64,000 nucleotides of DNA. It comes from Flammeovirga sp. EKP202 (GTDB lineage: Bacteria > Bacteroidota > Bacteroidia > Cytophagales > Flammeovirgaceae). The first letter of the stretch is position 1. Each line of letters starts with the position of its first letter. Shown here in pieces: positions 18,047 to 27,738 of the stretch. The stretch is from assembly GCF_014534745.1 (NCBI RefSeq), contig NZ_JACVVP010000008.1:62001-126000 (forward strand), in the 5' to 3' direction. The position numbers were made by a program, and so were the translations under genes. The notes under the pieces were generated by a model. The model saw only the letters and a program-made list of their open reading frames with translations. It made no database searches and was not told the DNA's origin.

Positions 18047-18080
18047 TAGGGTCGAAGTAGAAATACTTCGACCCATTTAT
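18047..18080 (+). terminator. terminator ending the glucan locus
   Basis: A perfect 11-bp stem (18049-18059 with 18064-18074) with a GAAA loop, followed by a T-rich stretch, 47 nt after the GH16-like stop. Confidence 0.88.
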
Positions 18081-18182
18081 TTATATACTATTTTGAATGT
18101 TAGCTAATTTACAAAGCTCTAAATAAACTAATGATAGTAGGACATAATGAAATTTGAGAACCTGTTAGTAGTTTATAAGCCT

Positions 18183-18605
18183 TTACACTAGCTCTTTCTC
18201 GAGTACACTGGCCCAAGCTTTCATGTAAGTGACAGCATCTTCCTTGTTTCCTTTTTGAAGATACCTAAAGCCTCCTGGAAGGGCACTTAACACTTTGGTG
18301 TTTGAAAGGTACTCTAAATGTGGTATATCTTGTACTTCAAGACCTGCATCAAGAAGTGTGTCAATCATATTGTCTACTGGCATACCACTTGCTGGGCAAT
18401 AATCATGTGCAAATTCACTCCATTCGTCCAGTTTTTGCCTTTGAGCAGTTGAATAAATATCTTTGGAATTCATAGGAGTAATCGCCTGGACCAAATGCCC
18501 ACAATTACATTTTCCTACATGTCCCCAATTATAATCTTTACCTGATGCAATATTAGAAGCAGCTTCTCTCAGTTTATTGATCAGTAGTAGGTTGGGTTTT
18601 GCCAT
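18183..18605 (-). CDS. conserved small cytoplasmic protein, unknown
   Basis: 140 residues from the ATG that gives MAKPNLLLINKLREAA. The upstream 22 codons look like untranslated leader. It has two cysteine-bearing patches (GKCNCGHLV and DYCPASG) that could bind a metal, although spacing and count do not match a standard zinc finger. There is no signal peptide or membrane segment. It looks like a conserved single-domain Bacteroidota protein, but I cannot name a family. It is convergent with the glucan locus. Confidence 0.7.
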   Translation of the reverse strand: MAKPNLLLINKLREAASNIASGKDYNWGHVGKCNCGHLVQAITPMNSKDIYSTAQRQKLDEWSEFAHDYCPASGMPVDNMIDTLLDAGLEVQDIPHLEYLSNTKVLSALPGGFRYLQKGNKEDAVTYMKAWASVLEKELV

Positions 18606-18743
18606 ATTGTTTTTTGATAAGGTGTGAAACATTAAGTACGTTAGTACTTGATAAGGAAAGTGTATGTTCAATTAGATGGTTTTAATAATTTAATTTTTTT
18701 TGGGAGAATTCCTTATTTAATGGCTTTTCATGTAATATTCAAT

Positions 18744-18788
18744 AAAAAAAGGGACTGTTATAGCTAAATAGTATAACAATCCCTTTGC
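18744..18788 (-). terminator. terminator of the Bor-like gene
   Basis: A 15-bp stem with one mismatch (18748-18762 with 18772-18786). Read on the - strand it is followed by a run of Ts, 20 nt after the Bor-like stop. Confidence 0.8.
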
Positions 18789-18807
18789 TGTAATAGCTCA
18801 GTACTAA

Positions 18808-19113
18808 TTACTTCTTAGGAACGTAGTAAGTAGTTGTAGTAGGTGTATAAATACCAGCTGTAACACCTGTTACAAGTGCATTTACAAAGCTAGTACTCGT
18901 TTTCACTACGTAGTTTTCTTGACCTTCAGGAAGGTGATCAGCAGGGTTTTGACGAGCGTTGCTCAATGGAACTAATCCAAAGATTACATGGTGAGTCCAT
19001 ACTTTCTCTTGAGTTTTCAAGTTAGAAGTTTTTACATCTCCAACAAGAAGTCTTGTGTTGTAACATGAAGTCAGTAATGTACCAAGTAATAGTGCTGCAA
19101 TTAATTTTTTCAT
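18808..19113 (-). CDS. Bor-like outer-membrane lipoprotein
   Basis: 101 residues with a lipobox ending at Cys17 (LLTSC). The order of conserved elements, THH.IFGLV, ENYVVKT.TSFVNALV and GIYTP.TTTYYV, matches the lambda Bor family of small lipoproteins, known in phage lambda for serum-resistance (Bor/Iss). No phage genes surround it, so this looks like a chromosomal family member. Its role here is unknown. It is monocistronic, with its own promoter candidate and terminator. Confidence 0.75.
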   Translation of the reverse strand: MKKLIAALLLGTLLTSCYNTRLLVGDVKTSNLKTQEKVWTHHVIFGLVPLSNARQNPADHLPEGQENYVVKTSTSFVNALVTGVTAGIYTPTTTTYYVPKK

Positions 19114-19159
19114 TGCTTTAATTTATTTATAGTTTAAAAAAAAAGTTTGTTCCTGATAT

Positions 19160-19190
19160 CAAAATTATACAAGTATTTAAGACTAAAAAA
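19160..19190 (-). promoter_or_regulatory. promoter of the Bor-like gene
   Basis: On the - strand an exact TAnnTTTG (TAATTTTG, 19167-19160) lies about 19 nt downstream of a TTT near 19187-19190. The ATG is about 45 nt further on. The remaining intergenic DNA up to 19495 is AT-rich, without other features that I can support. Confidence 0.5.
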
Positions 19191-19497
19191 AATAATATAT
19201 TACACTTTATCTATTTCGTTGAATAGTACAATAAATACTTTGTTTCATTTAATATCATAACGAGGGAAATGAGTTATTTACAACTTTTGACTTATTTATT
19301 ATCAATAATTAAGTTTAATATATGGACTTGATGGAGTAAGATTGTTATTATAATAGTTATATATCGTTCATATTAAATAGTGTACTATTTCTTAGAAATT
19401 AGCTTTTCTAGAAAGCTTTACTCTAAGGTATATATAAGTAGTATGAATTAATGAATTTGAAATAGAGGATAGGGAATACTGGAAATGAATAAAATGA

Positions 19498-19531
19498 AAG
19501 AGGCTGATTTAAATGAATAAATCAGCCTCTC
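19498..19531 (-). terminator. infB terminator
   Basis: A perfect stem of at least 12 bp (19500-19511 with 19518-19529) and a 6-nt loop, 27 nt after the infB stop. T-rich sequence follows on the - strand. Confidence 0.85.
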
Positions 19532-19557
19532 AATATTTAGAAGTTTAATTGCTTAAA

Positions 19558-22500
19558 CTATGATTTCAACGTACGTTTAGTCTCAGTGATTTCGAATGCT
19601 TCAACAACGTCACCCACTTTGATATCGTTGTAGTTGGCAATACTTAAACCACATTCGTAACCGAATTTCACTTCGTTTACATCGTCTTTGAAACGTTTCA
19701 GTGCTCCAATTTCTCCACCTTCAGTACCACCGTAGATTACAACACCTTCACGGATCAAGCGGATTTTAGAGTTACGCTTGATGTAACCATCTGTAACGTA
19801 ACAACCGGCAACTGTACCCACTTTAGAGATTTTGAATACTTCACGAACTTCAACGTTACCCACGATTTTCTCTTCCATATCTGGCTCAAGAAGACCTTCC
19901 ATAGCCGCTTTCACATCGTCGATAGCGTTATAGATTACAGAGTAATGACGAACTTCGATACCTTCGTTTTCAGCAAGCTTTCTTGCGTTTGGCGTAGGAC
20001 GAACTTGGAAACCGATGATCATTGTAGGGTTCTCCTTGTCAGCAGCTGCTAATAGGATATCCGATTCAGTAAGTGCACCCACACCTTTGTGGATAATTCT
20101 TACTTCTACTTCATCGTTAGAAAGTTTCAGTAATGAATCTGATAATGCTTCCACTGAACCATCCACGTCACCTTTGATGATCAAGTTCAATTGTTGTAAC
20201 TCACCTTGAGCAAGACGCTTGAATAGATCTAGGTTAGGACGTTGAGAAGCTCTTAAACTTTGCTCACGTGATAATTGCTCACGCTTGTTAGCAATCTCTC
20301 TCGCTTCACGTTCTGTATCTAGTACATTCAGTTTGTCACCTGCTTGAGGAGCTCCTGAAAGACCTAATACTTGAACTGGAGTAGAAGGACCTGCTTCTTT
20401 CACTCTGTGACCTCTATGATCAAGCATTGCTTTCACTTTACCATAGTAACCACCAGCAAGCATTACATCACCTACTTTCATTGTACCTGCTTGAACTAGA
20501 ACTGTAGCTAAGTAACCACGTCCTTTATCAAGAGATGCTTCAACTACAGTACCTACTGCGTTTTTGTTAGGATTAGCTTTTAATTCTAATACTTCTGCTT
20601 CAAGAAGTACACCTTCTAATAATTCGTCAATACCTTGACCGAATTTCGCAGAAATTTCGAAAGCTTGGTATTTACCACCCCAGTCTTCAACAAGGATATT
20701 CAATGCTGAAAGTTGAGTTTTAATATTATCTACGTTCGCATTTGGCTTATCTACCTTGTTGATCGCGATTACGATCGGCACTTCAGCTGACAATGCGTGG
20801 TTGATTGCTTCTTTTGTTTGAGGCATCACCTGATCGTCGGCTGCTACTACGATAATAGCAACGTCAGTAACTTTAGCACCACGAGCACGCATGGCTGTAA
20901 AGGCTTCGTGACCTGGTGTATCAAGGAAGGCGATTTTCTTACCTGCTTTAGTAGTCACATCATATGCACCAATGTGCTGTGTGATACCACCGGCTTCACC
21001 ATCAGCTACGTTTGCATCACGGATGTAGTCAAGTAATGAAGTTTTACCGTGGTCAACGTGACCCATGATTGTAACGATTGGCGCTCTTTCTTGTAAATCT
21101 TCTGGCTTATCTTCTTTTTCAAGAGGAGCATCAACTTCCTCTTCTGCTGAAGCGAATTTAGCCTCGAAGTTATATTCAGTAGTAATCAACTCGATGGTCT
21201 CTTTGTCAAGACGTTGGTTGATTGAGATGAACATACCATTATTCATACATGTCATGATGATATCACTTACTGGGATATCCATCATTGTCGCTAGCTCACT
21301 TGTAGAAATGAACTCAGTAACTGTAATGATATGCGATTCTGCAGCCTCTCTTTGTAAACGTGCTTCGTTTTCCGCTTCACGCTTATTCTTTTTGGCTTGT
21401 TTATGTTTACCACGAGTAGATTTGAATCCAGACTGATTAAGCTGTTGGTTAGCTTTCTTCATTCCAGATTGGATGTCCTTCTCGCTTAATTTACCTTTTT
21501 TCTTCTTGTTTCCTCCTTTTCCGCTTTGTCCTCTTTGTGAAGTAGCATCTGCATTACGGAATGTCTTTTCTCCTGGCTTGTTACCACCTTGGCCTTGACC
21601 TTGGTTTCTGTTGCCACCTTGTCCGCCTTGTCTGTTACCGCCTTGGCCTCCTTGGTTTCTATTACCACCTTGTCCGCCTTGTCTGTTACCGCCTTGGCCT
21701 CCTTGGTTTCTGTTACCACCTTGTCCGCCTTGTCTGTTACCGCCTTGGCCTCCTTGGTTTCTGTTACCACCTTGTCCCCCTTGTCTGTTACCGCCTTGGC
21801 CTTGACCTTGGTTTCTGTTGCCACCTTGTCCGCCTTGTCTGTTACCACCTTGGCCTTGACCTTGTTGTCTACCTTGTGGGTTTTCAGAGTTTCCTACAGG
21901 AACGCGTTTTCTTTTACGCTTTTTCTGTGGAGCACCTTTATCGTCAGACGAAGCAACTGGTTTTGGCTTTTTCTTACGACGGTTTTCAAAGGATGAAAGA
22001 TCTACTTTTCCGACTACTGTAAGTCCTTTTAGTTCGTCGGCTTTGGCATTGATAGTAGAATCAGTTTTACTATCAGATGATTGATCTTGATTTTCGCTTG
22101 CCGTTGCAGGCGTATTCGCTTTCTCAACCTTTTGAGTCTGCGTAGGATTTTGTTCTTTTTTCTTCACTTCTTGCGTTGGTTGCTCAGATTTCTTCTCTGG
22201 AGCTTTATTTGCTTCTTTTGAGGCTTCCTGTTTAGGCTCGCTTTTCACCACGGGTTGTTTAACCTCCGGTTTTGCTTCCTTTTTCTCTTCTTTAGGCTTT
22301 TCAGCTTTTGGAGGAGTAGGAGTGCTGGCTACTACTTTCTTTTCCTCAGCCTTTGGAGCAGGAGCAGGAGTTTCCTTTTTAGGAGTCTCTTGCTGTTTCT
22401 GAACAGGCTTTGGAGTTTCTTGTTTTGGTTTTGGTGCCTCAGCTTTCTTTTTGTTTTCGTTGAGATCAATTTTCCCAACTACTTTGAGACCTGGACGACC

Positions 22501-22875
22501 ACTATATGTTTCTGGTTCAGCCTTTTTAGGTTGACCTTCTTTCTCACTTTTCGTATTTTCGGATGTAGCAGAATTCTTGATGATCAGATGATCGTCTTCT
22601 TTCTCTTCTGTTTTTGGTCCTTTTTTCTTTTTAGACTCAATAACAGTATTTCCTACCTGTGACGATATAGAAATTTGAGATGCTTCTTCTTTTTCCTGCA
22701 TTGACTTTGCATTCATTTTCTTAAGCATTTCAAATTGCTCAAGCGTAATCTTCCCATTTGGAGAAGGAGAATCAATTTCAATGTTCTTCTTCTTCAGCTG
22801 CTCGATTATCGTTGAGTGCCCAACGTTTAATTTCTTGGCCGCCTGGCCGATTCTGATCATCTTTTGATCTGCCAT
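19558..22875 (-). CDS. infB: translation initiation factor IF-2 with long repetitive linker
   Basis: 1105 residues. An N-terminal IF2_N domain ([21 protein letters not shown], 6-26) is followed by a long Lys/Glu/Pro-rich region (about 60-330). A Gly/Asn/Gln/Arg repeat block spans about 334-431. A second N-domain-like segment leads to the G domain starting near 600, with [10 protein letters not shown] (G1), [10 protein letters not shown] (G3), NKVDKP (G4) and SAKFG (G5), then the C-terminal domains. It positions initiator fMet-tRNA on the 30S subunit. The protein is long for the family because of the linker. It belongs to the classical rimP-nusA-infB cluster, but 365 nt with a terminator-like hairpin and a promoter candidate separate it from nusA. 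Confidence 0.97.
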   Translation of the reverse strand: MADQKMIRIGQAAKKLNVGHSTIIEQLKKKNIEIDSPSPNGKITLEQFEMLKKMNAKSMQEKEEASQISISSQVGNTVIESKKKKGPKTEEKEDDHLIIKNSATSENTKSEKEGQPKKAEPETYSGRPGLKVVGKIDLNENKKKAEAPKPKQETPKPVQKQQETPKKETPAPAPKAEEKKVVASTPTPPKAEKPKEEKKEAKPEVKQPVVKSEPKQEASKEANKAPEKKSEQPTQEVKKKEQNPTQTQKVEKANTPATASENQDQSSDSKTDSTINAKADELKGLTVVGKVDLSSFENRRKKKPKPVASSDDKGAPQKKRKRKRVPVGNSENPQGRQQGQGQGGNRQGGQGGNRNQGQGQGGNRQGGQGGNRNQGGQGGNRQGGQGGNRNQGGQGGNRQGGQGGNRNQGGQGGNRQGGQGGNRNQGQGQGGNKPGEKTFRNADATSQRGQSGKGGNKKKKGKLSEKDIQSGMKKANQQLNQSGFKSTRGKHKQAKKNKREAENEARLQREAAESHIITVTEFISTSELATMMDIPVSDIIMTCMNNGMFISINQRLDKETIELITTEYNFEAKFASAEEEVDAPLEKEDKPEDLQERAPIVTIMGHVDHGKTSLLDYIRDANVADGEAGGITQHIGAYDVTTKAGKKIAFLDTPGHEAFTAMRARGAKVTDVAIIVVAADDQVMPQTKEAINHALSAEVPIVIAINKVDKPNANVDNIKTQLSALNILVEDWGGKYQAFEISAKFGQGIDELLEGVLLEAEVLELKANPNKNAVGTVVEASLDKGRGYLATVLVQAGTMKVGDVMLAGGYYGKVKAMLDHRGHRVKEAGPSTPVQVLGLSGAPQAGDKLNVLDTEREAREIANKREQLSREQSLRASQRPNLDLFKRLAQGELQQLNLIIKGDVDGSVEALSDSLLKLSNDEVEVRIIHKGVGALTESDILLAAADKENPTMIIGFQVRPTPNARKLAENEGIEVRHYSVIYNAIDDVKAAMEGLLEPDMEEKIVGNVEVREVFKISKVGTVAGCYVTDGYIKRNSKIRLIREGVVIYGGTEGGEIGALKRFKDDVNEVKFGYECGLSIANYNDIKVGDVVEAFEITETKRTLKS
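21580..21875. repeat. 51-bp in-frame tandem repeat in infB
   Basis: The same 15-nt phrase starts at 21628, 21679, 21730, 21781 and 21835, giving a period of 51, 51, 51 and 54 bp. Each unit encodes 17-18 residues alternating NRNQGGQGG and NRQGGQGG. The nearly identical DNA points to recent slippage or recombination. The repeats are in frame. Confidence 0.93.
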
Positions 22876-22971
22876 ATATTCCTTTTCGTAATACTAATTC
22901 AAATTATTGCTTCACAGCAATTCAATTTAAAGCCGAAGCTTTATTTCCTTAAACTTAAAAGTTTAAATCAA

Positions 22972-23013
22972 AGGAGTGATTTCAATGACAACCCGAAATA
23001 CATGAATACTCCT
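22972..23013 (-). other. possible 5'-end stem-loop in the infB leader
   Basis: AGGAGT (22972-22977) pairs with ACTCCT (23008-23013). It lies right at the predicted transcript start, so the mRNA could begin in a stem-loop. Only six base pairs are certain. Confidence 0.25.
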
Positions 23014-23019
23014 AAAGTG

Positions 23020-23027
23020 CAAAGATA
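23020..23027 (-). promoter_or_regulatory. candidate infB promoter (-7 box)
   Basis: Exact TATCTTTG on the - strand, the classic Bacteroidota -7 sequence. The -33 element is weak. It predicts a leader of about 138 nt before the infB ATG and transcription independent of nusA. Confidence 0.4.
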
Positions 23028-23166
23028 TAAGTTTGTTTTTTAAATCTTAAATTAAATTGCATGTGAGTACTACCTTTTTGCACTTATTATTGGATTTCAT
23101 TCCAAAAAGCCCCAAAAACAGAGTGATGTTCACAATTATTTGTAGAGATAAAAAACAATAGACATA

Positions 23167-23207
23167 ACAAAGAGGAGCCTACAGAATTTTAAGCTCCTCT
23201 TTTTATA
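23167..23207. terminator. terminator-like hairpin between nusA and infB
   Basis: A perfect 10-bp stem (23169-23178 with 23193-23202) with a 14-nt loop, 38 nt beyond the nusA stop. The T-run is only three long on the - strand, so some read-through into infB is likely. On the + strand the T-run is longer, but no + gene precedes it. Confidence 0.6.
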
Positions 23208-23240
23208 CTCTAAACAAAGATCCTAAAATAGGAATTGAAA

Positions 23241-24818
23241 TTATTTAGAAATTGCTGCAATAACTTCATCAACAGTTTCTTCCTCTAAGTCTGTTTTTTC
23301 AATTACAGCCTCTTTTGGAAGTGACATTACGTCTTCTTTTGTAATAAGACCTACTTTTTTGAATTCATCAATGATCCATTCTTCGATGTCATTTTTGAAC
23401 TCATCTAAACTTGGGCTTTCACTTGAAGCTGCTTTGTTTTGAACTGCAGTGTTTGTTACCTCTGCGATGTCTTCGTCTAAAACATCATCACTGTAATCAA
23501 CTTCAAAGTCATCCTCATCATCTACCATTTCGTTGTTTGGTTGATTTTGAGGAACCTGTTGTTGTTGATCATCTTCAAACTCTTTTCTTAGTGTATGCAT
23601 GATCGCAAGAATCATTTCCTCTTCCAAGTCAGTTCTTCTTACTAATTCATCCACTTCATGATCCAATACCGCTTTGGCAGTATCCAATCCAATATTTTTA
23701 AGTTCAAGAAGCATCCAATCATCAAATACATCATTGAATTCCATCAAATCAATATCGAAGTCTTCTACTTCGTGCTCTTGTAATTCTCTAAATACGTCGA
23801 TCTCATATCCAACCAACATTGAAGCTAATTTGATATTTTGACCACCTTTACCAATTGCTAAAGAAACTTGATCTTTTGGTAAAACTACCTCAACACGCTT
23901 CTCTTCCTCGTTTACTTTGACAGTATTGATATGTGCAGGGCTTAATGAACGTCTAATCAATAAGTCTAAGTTGTCAGTGTAGTTGATTACGTCAATGTTC
24001 TCATTTTGTAATTCACGTACGATAGAATGAATACGAGAACCTCTCATACCAACACATGCACCTACTGGATCAATACGGTCGTCAAATGATTCAACAGAAA
24101 CTTTAGCTCTTTCACCTGGCTCACGAACAATGTTTCTGATCGCGATCAATCCGTCAAAAATTTCAGGAACTTCTTGTTCGAATAAAAGACGTAAGAATAA
24201 AGGTGAAGTACGTGAAAGAACAATCTTAGGGTTGTTGTTGTTCATTTCCACTCTGTCGATTACTGCACGAACGTGATCTCCTTTTCTGTAACGATCTTTA
24301 GAAATCATCTCGTTTCTTGGTAAAGAAAGCTCATTGTTGTCTTGGTCAATGATGATTAATTCTCTACCCAATGTTTGGTAAACTTCACCCATGATTAGTT
24401 CACCAACACGCTCTTTATATTGATCAAAAAGAACCTTCTTCTCAAGGTCTTTTACTTTCTGAATTAATGTTTGACGAGCAGTTTGTACCATTCTTCTACC
24501 AAAGAAATCAATCTCAACCGCTTCTGCTACTTCCTCATCTACCTCAAAGTCTTCCTCGATTTTCTTAGCATCCGTCAAGTGAATTTGAGTTTGTGGATCA
24601 AATTCGTCTGCATCATCAGCAACGATTTGACGGTAACGCCAAATTTCCAAATCACCTGCATCTACGTTGATAATTACATCAAATGTAGCGTCATCACCAT
24701 ATTGCTTACGAATCATTGTTTTGAATACGTCTTCCAAGATTTTGATCATTGTAGGACGGTCAATGCCTTTCATTTTGGCAAACTCCTTAAACGATTCGAT
24801 TAGTTCCATGCTATTCAT
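23241..24818 (-). CDS. nusA: transcription termination/antitermination factor NusA
   Basis: 525 residues. The N-terminal RNA-polymerase-binding domain begins near MELIESFKEFAKMKGIDR. An S1 domain (MGEVYQTLGRELIIIDQDNNELSLP), two KH domains (VGMRGSRIHSIV and IGKGGQNIKLA) and C-terminal helix-hairpin-helix-like acidic repeats follow (about 390-525). NusA modulates pausing, termination and antitermination. The acidic tail is longer than the E. coli form. It starts 44 nt after rimP, in the conserved order. The ATG used here is three codons before an alternative ATG (MELIES). Confidence 0.96.
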   Translation of the reverse strand: MNSMELIESFKEFAKMKGIDRPTMIKILEDVFKTMIRKQYGDDATFDVIINVDAGDLEIWRYRQIVADDADEFDPQTQIHLTDAKKIEEDFEVDEEVAEAVEIDFFGRRMVQTARQTLIQKVKDLEKKVLFDQYKERVGELIMGEVYQTLGRELIIIDQDNNELSLPRNEMISKDRYRKGDHVRAVIDRVEMNNNNPKIVLSRTSPLFLRLLFEQEVPEIFDGLIAIRNIVREPGERAKVSVESFDDRIDPVGACVGMRGSRIHSIVRELQNENIDVINYTDNLDLLIRRSLSPAHINTVKVNEEEKRVEVVLPKDQVSLAIGKGGQNIKLASMLVGYEIDVFRELQEHEVEDFDIDLMEFNDVFDDWMLLELKNIGLDTAKAVLDHEVDELVRRTDLEEEMILAIMHTLRKEFEDDQQQQVPQNQPNNEMVDDEDDFEVDYSDDVLDEDIAEVTNTAVQNKAASSESPSLDEFKNDIEEWIIDEFKKVGLITKEDVMSLPKEAVIEKTDLEEETVDEVIAAISK

Positions 24819-24862
24819 ATCTGCAACTGTTTATTTTTTTCTATTATGGTTGATATTAATTA

Positions 24863-25330
24863 TTAAAATGATACTTCTACAACTGTATTTTTGATATCGC
24901 TGAAAGGAATGGTCATCTCTTTAATTTCAACTTTCTTTTTTCCTTTTTCTTTAATCTCAGCATCAATAGTGACCTCTTCATCAGTAACAGCTTTTAGTTC
25001 ACCTGTAAACTTTGTTTCGTTTCCTCTGGTGATTGTTACTTTTCTACCTACATTTTTGTTGTACTGTCTATGCAGTTCTAAAGGTTCGCCAACACCTGCT
25101 GATGTTACTTCAAAATTGTATTCATCTTTGATGAGATCTCTCTCGTCAATTTCATGACCTACACTTCTTGAAATTTTAGTTACAGCTTCAATCGTTACTC
25201 CCTCATCGCCGTCCAAGATAATTAAAACTTTCATACGGCGGCCAGCTTTCACTTCCACTTTAACAACATATAAAGAATCATCCTCTAAATGTGCTTCAAC
25301 GATCTCTTTGATTTGTCCACTTAAATCCAT
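24863..25330 (-). CDS. rimP: ribosome maturation factor RimP
   Basis: 155 residues, the usual length. The N-terminal domain contains GDEGVTIEAVTKISRSVGHEIDE and YNFEVTSAGVGEPL, the standard RimP signature, and an SH3-like C-terminal domain ends the protein. It assists 30S subunit maturation. It is the first gene of the cluster with nusA. Confidence 0.94.
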   Translation of the reverse strand: MDLSGQIKEIVEAHLEDDSLYVVKVEVKAGRRMKVLIILDGDEGVTIEAVTKISRSVGHEIDERDLIKDEYNFEVTSAGVGEPLELHRQYNKNVGRKVTITRGNETKFTGELKAVTDEEVTIDAEIKEKGKKKVEIKEMTIPFSDIKNTVVEVSF

Positions 25331-25474
25331 ACAACTTTACTGTATAAAATTTTAAAATTTAGTTCAGCTCAAGAATATTAATATAATCTTCAACTTTTTA
25401 ATATAGAATTAACTATTCACTAAAGCGTTAAAATCCAGCTCAATATAAATAAAATTCTAAAGGTCATCTAAAAA

Positions 25475-25512
25475 AAAGCAAACAAAAAAGGGAGCTAAAT
25501 TCGCTCCCTTCT
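25475..25512 (-). terminator. terminator after the cytochrome c gene
   Basis: An 8-bp GC-rich stem (25488-25495 with 25503-25510). On the - strand it is followed by a long T-rich run, about 65 nt after the cytochrome gene stop. Confidence 0.82.
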
Positions 25513-25574
25513 AGATGCTTTTTCGTGATGTTGTCACAAAGATACTTAATCGAAATTAAATTGCAATAGAATTT

Positions 25575-26201
25575 CTATTTTCTTAATGACTTCGCGTATT
25601 TCGTGATGGCCTTAAGCTCCTCATTTGAGATGTCTTTTTCACTAAATGAGAACATAATTCCTTTTCCATTTCTTACAAGATGCTCAATTTCAGCATCATT
25701 AAGCTTACTTTCTGACAATTTTGGAGCATTACTTCTTTGAGCGTCTCCGTCAATACCATGACATTGTGAACATTTCTTAGTGAATAAGTCCTTGCCTGAT
25801 AAAACATTACCGTCAGCTGTTTGAATTGTCGTTGTACCTCCAGTCAATTGTTTCTTCGCTGAAGCTCTGTGCATTTCAGCCATACCATAGGCCATGACTA
25901 AACAGAATAACGAAAGTACCATCAAAATCTTATTGAATTTTTTGGTAGCGATAACTGCTAAAGGAATAGAAGCGACAACTAAAGCAAATTTAATCGTTAA
26001 AGCCTTAGTATATAATGGAATAACATATAATAAATATCCACCTGTAGCTAAGAATAAGAATGAAATAATCATTTCAGGAACTTTTACGGCTTTAGCAAAC
26101 TTTTCAAACTTATCTTTTCCTAAGAACATCAATACGGCCTTAACAAGATAAATTAATAAGAATAGGGATACGATTATTCTGTGCGTAAGAAGTAAATTCA
26201 T
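25575..26201 (-). CDS. membrane-anchored c-type cytochrome
   Basis: 208 residues. Four hydrophobic segments (about 5-27, 43-62, 68-86 and 91-108) precede a periplasmic monoheme cytochrome c domain with C144-SQ-C147-H148 and a probable axial Met183 (GIMF). The membrane half resembles SirB-type four-helix proteins, though this is uncertain. It should carry electrons at the outer face of the inner membrane. No terminal oxidase gene is adjacent, so the partner is unknown. It is monocistronic, and a good terminator follows. Confidence 0.85.
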   Translation of the reverse strand: MNLLLTHRIIVSLFLLIYLVKAVLMFLGKDKFEKFAKAVKVPEMIISFLFLATGGYLLYVIPLYTKALTIKFALVVASIPLAVIATKKFNKILMVLSLFCLVMAYGMAEMHRASAKKQLTGGTTTIQTADGNVLSGKDLFTKKCSQCHGIDGDAQRSNAPKLSESKLNDAEIEHLVRNGKGIMFSFSEKDISNEELKAITKYAKSLRK

Positions 26202-26370
26202 GATTTATGATATGTTTTTTGAAGTTTAGTAACCTATAATTTTAATGCGACGCAATATGCATCTAATTTTTGAAATATGCTTTCATTTTTGATGACGAAT
26301 ATCACTGTTTTGCTTAAATACATTATTTTTAATGCTTTAATAACAGGGATTGAAACCTTTTGTTTTTGAA

Positions 26371-27495
26371 TCAATCTAAAAGAGAGTTGATTTCTTTTCC
26401 AACCTCTGAACCTATCGCAACTCCCATACCACCCATTCTTACACCTATGGCAATTCTATCTGAAAGTAATTTCACAATAGGGACTTTTTGATCTCCAAAG
26501 GCCATTATACCAGCCCAAGTCATATTTATTTGATGTGGAGTATTGGGTAAGATAACTTCCTTTAAAAGCAGTTTTAGGTGGTTAATAATGTGAGGAGAAG
26601 TCTTAATAGTTGTCGTCGTTTCCCCTTCGTAATCTAAATTTCTACCACCTCCAAGTAAAATTCTATTTCCAACATTTCTGAAATAATAATATCCTCTGTC
26701 CATGTGGAATGTCCCTTTGATCGGTAAGTTTTTGATGGGATTGGTCATTAAAACTTGTCCTCTTCCTGGCGATACCTCAAGTTGGGGTAATAATTTTTTA
26801 GCATAGGCATTCACACAAATTGAAATTTTTTCAGCATAAAAATCTACCTTCTGGAATTGGTTTTTACAATTGATAATTACTCTGTCTCCATCATCAATAA
26901 AATCGATCACTTCTGTTCCAGTAATGATTTCAATATCAATTGATCTCGCTAAATCGATCAAACCTTTCATCATTTTTCCGGTATGAATCTGTCCTTCGAA
27001 CTGATTAAAAAGCAGGTGTTTTACTGTTTGATGACGAAAACCAAAAGAACCAATTTTTTCGTTAGCAGTTGAGAAAACATTATCATTGAATATCGGATAC
27101 AGCATTTTGTTGATTTCCGAAGTTCTATCTAAGTAATCCTTTTGTTGATCGGTGATCAATTCATAACCGCCTAATTGTTGAAAGTCAAAATTTTTATCGC
27201 CTAGTCTGTTTCTGAGTTTTTGAAGTCCTCTGTATCGGTTTTCAATCGTTTCTAATACTTTTGAGGAAGGTATATTTTCTAAATCATCACATATTTCGGT
27301 TAAGCTTCCAAAACAGGCAATACCAGCATTTTTTGTACTAGCACCCGAAGGAAGAATGCCTTTTTCGATAATCAGAACTTTTTCTTTTGGATGTGCTTCT
27401 TTGTACTCAATTGCAGCGGTTAGTCCGACAATACCACTACCTACCACAATAAAGTCATAGTTTACAAAACTTTCTTTTTCCCAATAGCTAATCAT
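26371..27495 (-). CDS. FAD-dependent oxidoreductase, DAO family
   Basis: 374 residues from the ATG giving MISYWEKESF. The 27 codons upstream are AT-rich and lack family similarity. The N-terminal FAD-binding motif is VVGSGIVGLTAAIEY, then EKGILPSGASTKNAG. The middle contains SPGRGQVLMTNPI, and the C-terminus GVRMGGMGVAIGSEVG completes the FAD site. This is the D-amino-acid-oxidase/glycine-oxidase fold. The substrate is unknown: the sequence lacks features that would single out DadA, glycine oxidase or L-2-hydroxyglutarate dehydrogenase. It is divergent from the terD-like gene. Confidence 0.82.
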   Translation of the reverse strand: MISYWEKESFVNYDFIVVGSGIVGLTAAIEYKEAHPKEKVLIIEKGILPSGASTKNAGIACFGSLTEICDDLENIPSSKVLETIENRYRGLQKLRNRLGDKNFDFQQLGGYELITDQQKDYLDRTSEINKMLYPIFNDNVFSTANEKIGSFGFRHQTVKHLLFNQFEGQIHTGKMMKGLIDLARSIDIEIITGTEVIDFIDDGDRVIINCKNQFQKVDFYAEKISICVNAYAKKLLPQLEVSPGRGQVLMTNPIKNLPIKGTFHMDRGYYYFRNVGNRILLGGGRNLDYEGETTTTIKTSPHIINHLKLLLKEVILPNTPHQINMTWAGIMAFGDQKVPIVKLLSDRIAIGVRMGGMGVAIGSEVGKEINSLLD

Positions 27496-27738
27496 GTGTT
27501 TGTTGTCTTTGTGAGAATTGGTTATTTTGATTGAAATATTCTCGAGTATGAAGTTTAAAGTATTTCTTATGTACAAATTATAAAACTAAGTGCTAAGTCA
27601 AAAAAGGGAGAACCTCTTTCCTTAGTTTTTATTTAAAAAAACTTCATTTACAGTGCAGTTCTCCACAAAACAGGAATCAGAATTTGTAATCAGTTAATTT
27701 CGTCTTTATACTTACTTTCAAATAACAGGAATCAACAA

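Noticed and set aside
18808-19113. Prophage remnant suggested by the Bor-like gene
   Set aside because: No integrase, capsid, tail or att-like sequence is nearby; neighbours are housekeeping genes.
21486-22022. Long open frames in other frames and on the opposite strand over the infB repeat, and a possible CRISPR-like array
   Set aside because: They arise from the in-frame 51-bp repeat encoding Gly/Asn/Gln/Arg. There are no variable spacers, and the infB frame explains the DNA fully.
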